A stretch of DNA of 39,197 nt, from IMG/VR virus record IMGVR_UViG_3300043409_000626, positions 1 through 39,197 of that record, one strand, 5' to 3'. Source of the DNA: a virus. This document shows, piece after piece, positions 1-6,454 of the stretch. A program made the translations under genes and the position numbers. The notes beneath the pieces were generated by a model. It worked only from the letters and a program-made list of their open reading frames with translations, made no database searches and had not been told where the DNA came from. Numbering within the stretch: position 1 is the stretch's first letter; every line of letters starts with the position of its first letter.

Positions 1-127
1 GGGTGGTAAAGCTTCCCGCCATCAGCGTCGATGTATTGGAGGGATGACAGCGTGCCGTCAGCCGCGAACAGCGGCGCCATGAGGCGGCCGTCGCCGGTAA
101 TTCTCAGGCCGTGGGCGGCAACGCCCT
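1..127. repeat. Direct terminal repeat, left copy
   Basis: These 127 bases are identical to 39071-39197. The primase reading frame runs without interruption from the right copy into the sequence after the left copy, which shows that the two ends are the same place on a circle or on a circularly permuted molecule. The length of 127 equals a common maximum de Bruijn k-mer, so this is most simply the assembly overlap rather than a biological terminal repeat. Confidence 0.95.
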
Positions 128-560
128 TGCGCATCAGGTAGGGGTGGTCCGGGCTGGCGGCACCCGCCTGTGACCAGATCAGCTCCACGCTGTCGGCCGC
201 GCTGGCGGCTCTGGCGTCTCGCGCCGCGCGAGCCTCGCCCTGCCGACGGGAGACGCCAGCAATCTCTACGCTGGTGAGTTCGCGGCCAATGTCGGCTCGC
301 CACGTGCTAGATGCACCCGTCCGCCAGTCACCAAACATGCCTGCGGGAACGCCATCGGGGAAAAATACATACCAGCCGGGTTTGTCGTGGCCCGCCTGGC
401 CTTTGCTCCCCGTCTGGTAGCGGTGGAGTTTTCCGTCCATCTCAATGGTTGGGGGAGGCGTTATCCCCGCATCCGCCATCGCCTGCCGGATCTGGTCGTC
501 AAGCGCCACTGGCGTTGGCAAGCGCCACGGACCGCCGAATATCTGCGTCACATCAACCAT
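1..560 (-). CDS. Primase-helicase, N-terminal part (continues at right end of window)
   Basis: This is the 5' part of the gene that resumes at 39070 and ends at 37636. Joined, it encodes 664 residues. The start is the ATG at 560-558: an in-frame stop lies six codons upstream (578-576), and a GGGAG ribosome site sits about 9 bases before it. The part shown here, about 186 residues, begins MVDVTQIFGG. It contains a W-Y-V-F-F-P-D-G-V-P-A-G and F-G-D-W-R-T-G stretch near residues 63-82, seen at the N-terminus of phage and plasmid primases that carry a Toprim domain. An Ala/Arg-rich helical linker follows, then the start of the Toprim region. The gene is divergent from the Sak4-like gene at 665 and shares its control region. 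Confidence 0.85.
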   Translation of the reverse strand, partial: MVDVTQIFGGPWRLPTPVALDDQIRQAMADAGITPPPTIEMDGKLHRYQTGSKGQAGHDKPGWYVFFPDGVPAGMFGDWRTGASSTWRADIGRELTSVEIAGVSRRQGEARAARDARAASAADSVELIWSQAGAASPDHPYLMRKGVAAHGLRITGDGRLMAPLFAADGTLSSLQYIDADGGKLYH

Positions 561-587
561 TATTTTCGTCTCCCGTTACGATGAGGG

Positions 588-613
588 TTGCACGCTCGTG
601 CATTCTGTGCAAA
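588..613. promoter_or_regulatory. Operator-like palindrome between divergent primase and Sak4 genes
   Basis: The perfect palindrome TGCACG-CT-CGTGCA lies at 589-602, and a further related half-site TGTGCA lies at 606-611, 9 bases from the preceding half-site. The same TGCACG half-site recurs at 5681-5695 and 5714-5726, next to the phage HTH gene. The sequence sits in the 104-base gap between the primase (leftward) and the recombination operon (rightward). TTGCAC occurs on both strands and could serve as a -35, but neither strand shows a good -10. It is inferred to be the binding site of the HTH protein encoded at 5450-5635. Confidence 0.55.
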
Positions 614-664
614 TTAAATCCAGCCCGACCGGATCAACCGACTGGGCGCAACAGGAACAGACAC

Positions 665-1339
665 ATGGCAATCACGCTAAGGCGCACCAGCGCGCTGGCG
701 ACCAATGGCGTCAAGCTGCTGGTTTACGGACAGGCTGGCGCAGGCAAGACTTCCCTTATCCCCACACTCCCCAACCCGATCACGCTATCCGCCGAAGCTG
801 GCCTGCTCTCGATCGCTGGCGCCGACCTGCCCTACATCGAGATCGGCAACATTGCGGACTTGACTGATGCGCGCGACTGGCTGGCGTCGTCAGCCGAGGC
901 GGCGGACTATCAGTCTGTCGCGCTGGACAGCATCAGCGAAATTGCCGAGGTCGTGCTTGGCGACGAAAAGCGCATCGCAAAAGACCCGCGCCAAGCTTAC
1001 GGCGCGATGCAAGAGGCGATGGCTTATATCATCCGCGCATTCCGCGACCTTCCGGGCAAGCATGTCTATATGTCGGCAAAGCTGGACAAGTCGCAGGACG
1101 AGATGGGTCGCGTTATGTACGCGCCGTCGATGCCCGGCCAGAAGTCCGGCCAGCAGCTGCCCTACTTTTTCGACGAGGTCTTGGCCCTGCGCGTCGAGAA
1201 AGACGCTGAAGGCGTACCGCAACGCGGCCTGATGTGTGACAGCGACGGCCTATGGCTGGCCAAGGATCGCTCTGGCCGCCTCGACGCTTGGGAAGGCCCG
1301 GACCTTGGGGCGATCATCAACAAGATACAGGGAGCGTGA
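665..1339 (+). CDS. Sak4-like RecA-fold ATPase, single-strand annealing recombinase
   Basis: This 224-residue ATPase opens the rightward recombination module. A Walker A motif G-Q-A-G-A-G-K-T lies at residues 22-29, an S-A-E-A-G segment at 41-45, and a Walker B-like strand ending in Asp88 (SVALDS). Size, order of motifs and neighbours (a DUF669 protein two genes on, then nucleases and a helicase) match the phage Sak4 family, RecA-core ATPases that promote single-strand annealing together with a phage ssDNA-binding protein. The ATG at 665 has AGGA about 9 bases upstream. The open frame extends back to 311, but that stretch runs antisense to the primase and is not taken as coding. The next gene starts one base after the stop. 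Confidence 0.82.
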   Translation: MAITLRRTSALATNGVKLLVYGQAGAGKTSLIPTLPNPITLSAEAGLLSIAGADLPYIEIGNIADLTDARDWLASSAEAADYQSVALDSISEIAEVVLGDEKRIAKDPRQAYGAMQEAMAYIIRAFRDLPGKHVYMSAKLDKSQDEMGRVMYAPSMPGQKSGQQLPYFFDEVLALRVEKDAEGVPQRGLMCDSDGLWLAKDRSGRLDAWEGPDLGAIINKIQGA

Positions 1340-1340
1340 G

Positions 1341-1697
1341 ATGGAAAATCTCGCAGCCCTCTGGCTCGAAGCCAAGACCGCCGAAGCCGACGCCACCGAA
1401 CGCCGCCGGTCGATCGAGGACCGGATGCTGGCTCACGAACTAAACAAGTGGGCGGGCTACAGTGTTCGGATCAGCTCCCGCGACAACTGGAAAATCGACA
1501 GCGACAAGCTGCAGGCAATTGCCGAAGAACGCGGACTGATTGCGCATCTGGGCCACCTGTTCCGCTGGAAACCAGAAGTGAACATGGCGCTCTGGAAAGC
1601 CGCCGCGCCTCTGATCACCGACGTTCTGTCCGAAGCAATAACCGTGACGCCCGGCCGCGCGTCATTCTCCATAACCAAAGATGAGAAACAATCATGA
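1341..1697 (+). CDS. Small conserved phage protein of the recombination module, function unknown
   Basis: The protein has 118 residues. It starts M-E-N-L-A-A-L-W, followed by a charged helix rich in Ala, Glu and Arg up to about residue 35. A mixed region with aromatic and basic residues (Trp, Arg, Lys) follows, and there is no Cys cluster or membrane segment. The ATG has GGGAG 6 bases upstream, one base after the stop of the Sak4-like gene, and its own stop overlaps the next start (ATGA). Its position between a Sak4-like ATPase and a DUF669 protein suggests a role in recombination or ssDNA handling, but no catalytic motif is visible and the family was not identified. Confidence 0.7.
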   Translation: MENLAALWLEAKTAEADATERRRSIEDRMLAHELNKWAGYSVRISSRDNWKIDSDKLQAIAEERGLIAHLGHLFRWKPEVNMALWKAAAPLITDVLSEAITVTPGRASFSITKDEKQS

Positions 1698-2161
1698 GAC
1701 TTGATGAAACCATTAACGTGAAAAGCCTGCCCGAAAACGATCGCTCTTACGATCCGGTTCCGCCGGGCTGGTATGCTGCGCGCGTCAACTCTGCCGAGGT
1801 CAAAGCGACCAAGGCCGGGACCGGCCAATATATCGCCGTGCGTTACGACATCATTGGCCCCTCTCATCAGGGCCGTGTGATTTTCGGAAACCTGAATATT
1901 TGCAACCCGAACGCCAAAGCCGAAGAAATCGGCCGCCAGCAGCTTGGCGAACTGATGCGCGCCATTGGCCTTGCCGAGATACAGGACACGGACCAGCTGA
2001 TCGGCGGAACGTGCGAGATCAAGCTCGACGTAAAAGCTGCTGATGGTGATTGGCCTGCGCGGAACGGAGTCCGCGGCTGGAAGCATGGGGGGGCGCAGGC
2101 TGCTGCGCCAGCCGCCAAGCCTGCTGCGACCGCAGCCAAATCCCCGCCTTGGAGGAAATAG
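1694..2161 (+). CDS. DUF669 protein, probable phage ssDNA-binding protein
   Basis: The protein has 155 residues. The body (about 20-115) contains P-P-G-W-Y-A-A-R-V near residue 23, then alternating beta-type strands and an I-G-R-Q-Q-L-G-E-L-M segment near 83. This pattern is typical of DUF669, a family that accompanies Sak4-type recombinases and is thought to act as an SSB. The tail is a low-complexity Ala/Pro/Lys linker ending S-P-P-W-R-K, comparable in layout to the flexible tails of SSBs, although this tip is basic rather than acidic. The ATG overlaps the preceding stop by four bases. The likely partner is the Sak4-like ATPase at 665. Confidence 0.75.
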   Translation: MRLDETINVKSLPENDRSYDPVPPGWYAARVNSAEVKATKAGTGQYIAVRYDIIGPSHQGRVIFGNLNICNPNAKAEEIGRQQLGELMRAIGLAEIQDTDQLIGGTCEIKLDVKAADGDWPARNGVRGWKHGGAQAAAPAAKPAATAAKSPPWRK

Positions 2162-2162
2162 G

Positions 2163-3122
2163 ATGCAAATCCCGCCGCCGCAGAATGGGCTCGTTACCCT
2201 AATCGACAAACGCCATGCTGAGGCGGCGGGGCGTATGCCTCGCCCCCACATGGGCGCAAGCACGCTCGGCCAGGCTTGCGAGCGACGGCTATGGTTGTCG
2301 TTTCGATGGGCCGTGATCGAAGAGTTTGAAGGCCGGATGCTGCGCCTGTTCCGGCGCGGGCAGAACGAAGAGGCGACGATCCTCGCTGACCTCGAACTGG
2401 CTGGCGTCAAGATAGAAACCACGCAGGCTTATTTCACGTTTGGCGGACACGTATCGGGATCAGCGGACGCCATCGTGTCCAACGTGCCCGAAGCGCCGAA
2501 AGCGCACCACGTTGCCGAGTTCAAAACGCATTCAGACAAGAGTTTCTCCGCGCTGGAAAGGGACGGTGTTGCTAAATCCAAACCAGAGCACTGGGTGCAG
2601 ATGCAGGTTTACATGCACGGCGCTGGGCTGGATCGGGCGCTCTATGTCGGCGTCAACAAAAACGATGACCGGCTGCACATCGAGCGCATCCATTATGACA
2701 AGGCTGCGGCGCAGGCTGCGATTGATCGCGGCCACAGGATTAGCCAAAGCGACCGCATGCCGGAGCCAATCGCGGGCGCGTCGCCCGCTTGGTACCAGTG
2801 TAAATTCTGCCCAGCATACAATTTCTGCCACCATACCAAACTGACATGCGAAGTGAACTGCCGGACGTGTGCTCACGCGACGGCGCGGCCTGACGGGTAC
2901 TGGCATTGCGGCGTGTTCGATGACGTGATCCCCGTCCCCGCGCAGCGCAAGGGCTGCACCAGCCATGTCCTGCACCCGGACCTTGTGCCGTGGACCATGG
3001 CTGACAGCCCGGACGGCGTGATGGGGGCATGGGTCATCGACGGGAAGATCGAGAAGAACGGCGACCCGGAAGCGGGCGGCCGTACCAGTCTCGACCTCAT
3101 TAATTCGCAAGTGCCGTTCTGA
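2163..3122 (+). CDS. PD-(D/E)XK nuclease, RecB/Cas4-like, with predicted Fe-S cluster
   Basis: The protein has 319 residues. The nuclease core shows Asp102 (GSADAI), Glu119-x-Lys121 (AEFKT) and the Q-x-x-x-Y motif Q146/Y150, the RecB-family signature. Cys39 together with Cys213, Cys216 and Cys222 (C-x2-C-x5-C) reproduces the split four-cysteine arrangement that holds a 4Fe-4S cluster in AddB and Cas4. A second Cys/His-rich stretch at 229-271 may bind zinc. The ATG at 2163 has GGAGG 7 bases upstream; the longer open frame back to 2043 overlaps the DUF669 gene and is not used. The stop and the helicase start share a base (TGATG), so the two proteins may work as a resection pair (inference). Confidence 0.85.
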   Translation: MQIPPPQNGLVTLIDKRHAEAAGRMPRPHMGASTLGQACERRLWLSFRWAVIEEFEGRMLRLFRRGQNEEATILADLELAGVKIETTQAYFTFGGHVSGSADAIVSNVPEAPKAHHVAEFKTHSDKSFSALERDGVAKSKPEHWVQMQVYMHGAGLDRALYVGVNKNDDRLHIERIHYDKAAAQAAIDRGHRISQSDRMPEPIAGASPAWYQCKFCPAYNFCHHTKLTCEVNCRTCAHATARPDGYWHCGVFDDVIPVPAQRKGCTSHVLHPDLVPWTMADSPDGVMGAWVIDGKIEKNGDPEAGGRTSLDLINSQVPF

Positions 3123-4753
3123 TGGCGCTCAGAGAATACCAACGCCGCGCAATCGACATGCTCAACGACTGGTTTAGCCGCCACGAAACGGGACACCCCT
3201 GCCTTGAGATGCCGACCGGGTCGGGCAAGAGCCATGTTATCGCCGCTTATTGTCAGGAGGCTTTGTCCGAATGGCCAGAGACGCGCATCCTGATGCTGAC
3301 GCACGTCAAGGAGCTGATCGAACAGAACGCGGCCAAGATGCGCGAATACTGGCCCACAGCCCCGCTGGGCATTTACTCCGCTGGCCTGCGCCAGCGGGAT
3401 GCCTCGCAATCAATCGTGTTTGGCGGCGTGCAAAGCCTGGCGCGGAAAGCGGACGAGATTGGCCACATCGACCTGCTGATCGTGGACGAGGCGCACCGCA
3501 TCCCGGCGGGCGCCGCTGGCCAATATCGGGATCTGATTGACGATCTTACGAAGATCAATCCGGCCCTGCGCGTCATAGGCCTGACGGCCACGCCTTACCG
3601 GCTTGGGCATGGCATGATCACCGACCCGCCTGCGCTGTTCTCAAGCCTGATCGTGCCGGTGACTTACATGGAGTTGCTGAAGACCGGCCACCTTGCGCGG
3701 CTGACGTGCAAGCGCACGGCGACGACTTACAACCTCGACGATGTGCGGCGGCGTGGCGGGGAGTATGTCGAGGCTGATCTTGATGCGGCGGTTAACGACC
3801 TGAAAACAAACGAAGAGGTTGCAGCCGAGATCATGCGCAACGCGGAAGACCGGAAAAGCTGGATCGTGTTCGCCGTCTCGGTCGCGCACGCATATGGCCT
3901 GCGGGATGCGCTGCTGCGTCAGGGCGTGACAGCGGCGACGGTCGTGGGCGAGACGCCATCCGCCGAACGCGCCGAGATCATTGCAGCCTTCAAGGCGGGC
4001 GAAATACAGGCGATCACGAACGCCAACGTGCTGACGACCGGGTTCGATGCGCCGAACGTGGACCTGATCGCCGCTTGTCGGCCCTCGCTCTCGACCAGCC
4101 TCTACGTACAGATGCTCGGCAGAGGCACGCGCACAGCTGAAGGCAAAAAGGATTGCCTCGTGCTGGACTTCGCCGGGATCGTCTCGACGCATGGGCCGTT
4201 TGATAATCCGGTCGTGCGCAAGCCAGGCCAGAAGGGCGGTGATGCGCCGGTAAAAGTTTGTCCGGAATGCGATACGCTGGTCCACCTGTCGGTGATGTTA
4301 TGCCCGACCTGCGGCCATGTATGGGAGCGCAAGGGGCCAACCCTTAAACTGCACGATGACGCAATCCTGAGCGACGCGGCGGATGCGCAGGTAATGAGGG
4401 TAGGAGACTGGCGCTGGTCAATCGACAAAGCCAAGTCTGGCGTCGATATTCTGTCGGTGCGCTATTATGAGGAGGCACTTGCCGGCAGGATCATACGCGA
4501 GACGTTCCCGCTCTGGCATGGTGGCGGCGCAACTCACATGGCAATGAAGCGGCTGGCTGGGATTGCGGCTAGGATCAATACAAGCGTTCCGAATATGGAT
4601 AGGATGAATATCAATGATTTTGAAACGTGGCCCGCGCCGGCGGAAATCAGCTACCGCAAGAACGGCAAATTCTTTGACGTTGTTAAACGGACCTGGCGGA
4701 AACCTATCCGGGCGCGTTGGCCATTCGGTGGAGGTCTTCCGCCCGATTTCTGA
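3122..4753 (+). CDS. SF2 DEAH-box helicase with C4 zinc finger
   Basis: The protein has 543 residues. Walker A T-G-S-G-K-S lies at 32-37, DEAH at 122-125, T-A-T-P at 155-158, and motif VI Q-M-L-G-R-G-T-R at 330-337. These give a complete two-lobe superfamily 2 motor of the ResIII/SSL2/RecQ-like type. A C-P-E-C...C-P-T-C zinc finger follows at 380-397. The remaining 145 residues form a domain that was not identified. It probably unwinds DNA during replication, recombination or repair. It starts at the stop of the RecB-like nuclease (TGATG), and its 3' end overlaps the VRR-NUC gene. Confidence 0.88.
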   Translation: MALREYQRRAIDMLNDWFSRHETGHPCLEMPTGSGKSHVIAAYCQEALSEWPETRILMLTHVKELIEQNAAKMREYWPTAPLGIYSAGLRQRDASQSIVFGGVQSLARKADEIGHIDLLIVDEAHRIPAGAAGQYRDLIDDLTKINPALRVIGLTATPYRLGHGMITDPPALFSSLIVPVTYMELLKTGHLARLTCKRTATTYNLDDVRRRGGEYVEADLDAAVNDLKTNEEVAAEIMRNAEDRKSWIVFAVSVAHAYGLRDALLRQGVTAATVVGETPSAERAEIIAAFKAGEIQAITNANVLTTGFDAPNVDLIAACRPSLSTSLYVQMLGRGTRTAEGKKDCLVLDFAGIVSTHGPFDNPVVRKPGQKGGDAPVKVCPECDTLVHLSVMLCPTCGHVWERKGPTLKLHDDAILSDAADAQVMRVGDWRWSIDKAKSGVDILSVRYYEEALAGRIIRETFPLWHGGGATHMAMKRLAGIAARINTSVPNMDRMNINDFETWPAPAEISYRKNGKFFDVVKRTWRKPIRARWPFGGGLPPDF

Positions 4754-5069
4754 ACACGTCGAGCAACGCGAGTTCGTTTCGTGGTTCCGGCAGACCTACC
4801 GGCCCGTGCGGATCTTCGCCATCCCGAACGGCGAGGCGCGCAGCAAGGCGACGGGCGCGCGGCTGAAGCTGGAAGGCGTCAGCCCCGGCGTGCCGGATCT
4901 GTTTGTCCCTGCGTGGGGCGTATGGATCGAGATGAAGCGCGCCAAGGGCGGGACAGTGTCAGCCGTGCAAAAGGACTGGCACGCTTACCTAAGATCGATC
5001 GGCCAGCGGGTGATTATCGGTTACGGGTTTGAGGATGCGAGGGCAAAAGTAGCGCAGTTGGTTAGGTAG
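4728..5069 (+). CDS. VRR-NUC domain endonuclease
   Basis: The protein has about 113 residues from the GTG at 4728. The body has the VRR-NUC signature: an early E-H-V-E-Q-R-E-F-V helix, I-P-N-G-E-A-R with a basic patch, G-V-P-D-L with the catalytic Asp, then W-I-E-M-K with the E-x-K pair, and a Gln seven to eleven residues later. These small PD-(D/E)XK enzymes are common in phages and may resolve or nick branched DNA. The frame is open back to an ATG at 4614 that has a fair AGGA site, but this would overlap the helicase by 140 bases with sequence that looks like a shadow of it. The start is therefore uncertain. It is the last gene of the rightward module. Confidence 0.82.
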   Translation: MEVFRPISEHVEQREFVSWFRQTYRPVRIFAIPNGEARSKATGARLKLEGVSPGVPDLFVPAWGVWIEMKRAKGGTVSAVQKDWHAYLRSIGQRVIIGYGFEDARAKVAQLVR

Positions 5070-5073
5070 GCAA

Positions 5074-5175
5074 TCACGAAAGCCTCCTATCGATCCAGTC
5101 GCCAATCTGTGAGCCGAAGCAGGCAACAAGACCGGCCCCAACAAAGCCTGCGCCGATGAAAATATCCGCAATCAC
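5074..5175 (-). CDS. 33-residue single-span membrane peptide
   Basis: The GTG at 5175-5173 overlaps the stop of the upstream gene (GTGA). The peptide, V-I-A-D-I-F-I-G-A-G onward, is almost all one hydrophobic Gly/Ala-rich helix of about 22 residues, followed by a basic end D-W-I-D-R-R-L-S. It is the last gene of the leftward operon and stops 4 bases from the end of the convergent VRR-NUC gene. A coupled start and one clean membrane span support a real gene. The function is unknown. Confidence 0.55.
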   Translation of the reverse strand: MIADIFIGAGFVGAGLVACFGSQIGDWIDRRLS

Positions 5176-5453
5176 CCGACCGCTTTCCGTCTGCGCTTCG
5201 CGTCGGCCGCAAAATCTGTGACGGGCTCCGGTGCGCCGTCCACGCGAAACGCGTAAGCCTCGCAGCGCGCGTTGTAGGTGTCGCGCGGCATGCGGTAAAA
5301 CGGCGACGTCTCGCCCGTGCACTGGGGGCGGGGCCACAGCGCGAGCGCGTGACAGCCTTGGCAGGTCTGGGGTTTTGCGGCGGCTTCTCGCGCCAGCGCC
5401 AGCGTGTTGGCCTTCTGTCCGTATTGATTGCGGCCCTGATTTCGCGGGTTCAT
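5172..5453 (-). CDS. Small Cys-rich protein, function unknown
   Basis: The protein has 93 residues and starts M-N-P-R-N-Q-G. It is basic at both ends, with a central Cys/His cluster C-Q-G-C-H near residue 31, then further Cys residues at roughly 45 and 63. This suggests one bound metal ion, probably zinc. The ATG overlaps the stop of the HTH gene (ATGA); a GTG nine bases further upstream is also possible. It is the middle gene of a three-gene operon read away from the operator region. Co-transcription with the regulator suggests an early or control role, but the family was not recognised. Confidence 0.65.
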   Translation of the reverse strand: MNPRNQGRNQYGQKANTLALAREAAAKPQTCQGCHALALWPRPQCTGETSPFYRMPRDTYNARCEAYAFRVDGAPEPVTDFAADAKRRRKAVG

Positions 5454-5635
5454 TTCGCCCACGTCTCCAGCCCAACTTCGCCTTTTGACACTTTGTTTAT
5501 CAGCAGCATCAGCTCGTAAGACGGCCGCGCCTTGCCCCGGCGCAACTTGGATATATGCGCGCGATCACGGGCAAAACGCTTGCCCGCCTCATCGTCTGAC
5601 CATTGAACTTGTTCTAACCACTGTGCGAATGTCAT
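5450..5635 (-). CDS. Cro/CI-type helix-turn-helix regulator
   Basis: The protein has 61 residues. The pattern D-D-E-A-G-K-R-F-A-R-D-R-A-H-I-S-K-L-R-R with G-K-A-R-P-S-Y-E-L matches the helix-turn-helix of lambda Cro/434-type proteins: helix 2 at about 15-22, recognition helix at about 26-33, and a hydrophobic closing helix. No oligomerisation or self-cleavage domain is present. The ATG at 5635 has no clear ribosome site, and the frame is open further upstream with weak TTG/CTG options, so the start is moderately sure. The gene is divergent from the 5755 operon, and the region between carries three to four TGCACG half-sites, its likely operators. The same half-site lies at 589-602. Confidence 0.78.
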   Translation of the reverse strand: MTFAQWLEQVQWSDDEAGKRFARDRAHISKLRRGKARPSYELMLLINKVSKGEVGLETWAK

Positions 5636-5680
5636 GCAGAATATGTGCAGCAAATGCCGGGCTGGCGTCAAGAAAATAAT

Positions 5681-5695
5681 TGCACGAGATGCACG
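5681..5695. promoter_or_regulatory. Direct TGCACG half-sites upstream of the HTH gene
   Basis: TGCACG occurs at 5681-5686 and again at 5690-5695, nine bases apart, on the plus strand. On the minus strand the pair lies about 46-60 bases upstream of the HTH start, next to AT-rich sequence that could hold a weak leftward promoter. The spacing equals that between the last two half-sites of the 589-611 cluster. This suggests autoregulation by the HTH protein. Confidence 0.5.
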
Positions 5696-5702
5696 ATAGT
5701 AA

Positions 5703-5730
5703 TTGACCGTTAATGCACGGCGTGCACAAT
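5703..5730 (+). promoter_or_regulatory. Rightward promoter overlapped by a TGCACG operator
   Basis: TTGACC (5703-5708), a 16-base spacer and CACAAT (5725-5730) form a plausible sigma-70 type promoter for the 5755-7120 operon. The spacer is almost filled by the perfect palindrome TGCACG-G-CGTGCA (5714-5726), so a bound dimer would block RNA polymerase. An AGGAG ribosome site follows at 5744-5748. Promoter strength and use are inferred. Confidence 0.55.
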
Positions 5731-5754
5731 GGGGGCAACGAAACAGGAGCCAAT

Positions 5755-6114
5755 ATGACCCACGAAACAGAAGCCGACGCGATCTGCGAAGCTGGCCACA
5801 AGGCCGGCAAGTCGATCCTCGCCGCGATCGATGACGCCTATTATGCACTCGGAGCCCGCAAGGTCCGCCGCGTGTTTGATGCGATGGTGGAAAGCCTTGC
5901 TGGCGAGATGCCCTCAACTGAGTGCGACCTGTTCACAGCGTCCGCATACGAAGCTCTCCCCGATGCACTGTCCACGGCTGTTGAACGTGCGGAAATCAAC
6001 GCCAACGCTTGGCGCGCTTACGAGGTGTTCGTTGGCGATGCGCGCGAAGCCGCTGCTGAGGACCGCGCCGACTATTACCGCGATCTGGCCCGCGACGAGC
6101 GGGTGTCGGCATGA
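5755..6114 (+). CDS. Early-region protein of unknown function
   Basis: The protein has 119 residues, acidic and Ala-rich, predicted mostly helical, with many Glu/Asp/Arg and no membrane segment or metal cluster. It begins M-T-H-E-T-E-A-D-A-I. The ATG at 5755 has a strong AGGAG 6 bases upstream, whereas the open frame back to 5713 has no such site and would cover the operator. It is the first gene after the operator-controlled promoter, so it is probably expressed early and tightly repressed. Its stop overlaps the next start (ATGA). Confidence 0.72.
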   Translation: MTHETEADAICEAGHKAGKSILAAIDDAYYALGARKVRRVFDAMVESLAGEMPSTECDLFTASAYEALPDALSTAVERAEINANAWRAYEVFVGDAREAAAEDRADYYRDLARDERVSA

Positions 6115-6293
6115 CCCGCAACCCAATGACCGCCAGCGAAGCGCGCCGGAACGTCGCTGAGATGACCAGCAAGACGCCGGCCAACGCCCGCAAGCGTCTG
6201 CTTCAGATCGCGCTTGGCCCGCTGGGCAACCTCTCTGACGAGGCCCGCGCCGTCTATCAGGCCGCGCTTAACGCCCAATCGGGTGCAGCATGA
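6111..6293 (+). CDS. Small basic protein of unknown function
   Basis: The protein has 60 residues and starts M-T-R-N-P-M-T-A-S-E-A-R-R, basic and helical. ATGA junctions lie at both ends. A conserved position in a row of small coupled genes is the main support. No domain was recognised. Confidence 0.6.
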   Translation: MTRNPMTASEARRNVAEMTSKTPANARKRLLQIALGPLGNLSDEARAVYQAALNAQSGAA

Positions 6294-6454
6294 TCCGCCA
6301 CATTCAATCCCTCACCCGCCCTGCGTTTGACCTGCAAGCGCACCTAGCACGAAGCGCCGAGGTGTCTGCGTTCGACCTGACCGCGTGGGTTCGCCCGCGT
6401 CAGACGGTCAACGTGGTGCGCTCGACGTGCGCGAAGCTGCGGAGGGTGCTGTGA
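6290..6454 (+). CDS. 54-residue protein of unknown function
   Basis: The ATG at 6290 overlaps the previous stop (ATGA), and the stop TGA at 6452-6454 overlaps the next start (GTGA). The product starts M-I-R-H-I-Q-S-L-T-R and ends C-A-K-L-R-R-V-L; it is basic, without a clear membrane helix. Precise start-stop coupling on both sides favours a real gene despite its size. Confidence 0.5.
   Translation: MIRHIQSLTRPAFDLQAHLARSAEVSAFDLTAWVRPRQTVNVVRSTCAKLRRVL

Noticed and set aside
58-303. Minus-strand 81-codon frame
   Set aside because: A shadow of the primase N-terminal frame, Arg-rich and without a ribosome site.
311-664. N-terminal extension of the Sak4-like frame by 118 codons
   Set aside because: It runs antisense to the primase gene and across the control region; the ATG at 665 has a ribosome site and begins the conserved protein.
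1457-2422. Long minus-strand frame of 321 codons
   Set aside because: Antisense to three well-supported genes of the recombination module; composition is typical of a GC-rich shadow frame.
4614-4727. Longer start for the VRR-NUC gene
   Set aside because: Would overlap the helicase by 140 bases with basic, shadow-like sequence; kept only as an alternative because AGGA lies upstream of that ATG.
5176-5475. N-terminal part of a 133-codon minus-strand frame
   Set aside because: Only the last 33 codons, starting at a GTG coupled to the previous stop, look real; the rest is a shadow of the Cys-rich gene.
5636-5643. Leaderless promoter for the HTH gene using TATTCT
   Set aside because: The hexamer ends two bases before the ATG, so transcription would begin inside the gene; the TTGACG upstream is about 22 bases away, too far.
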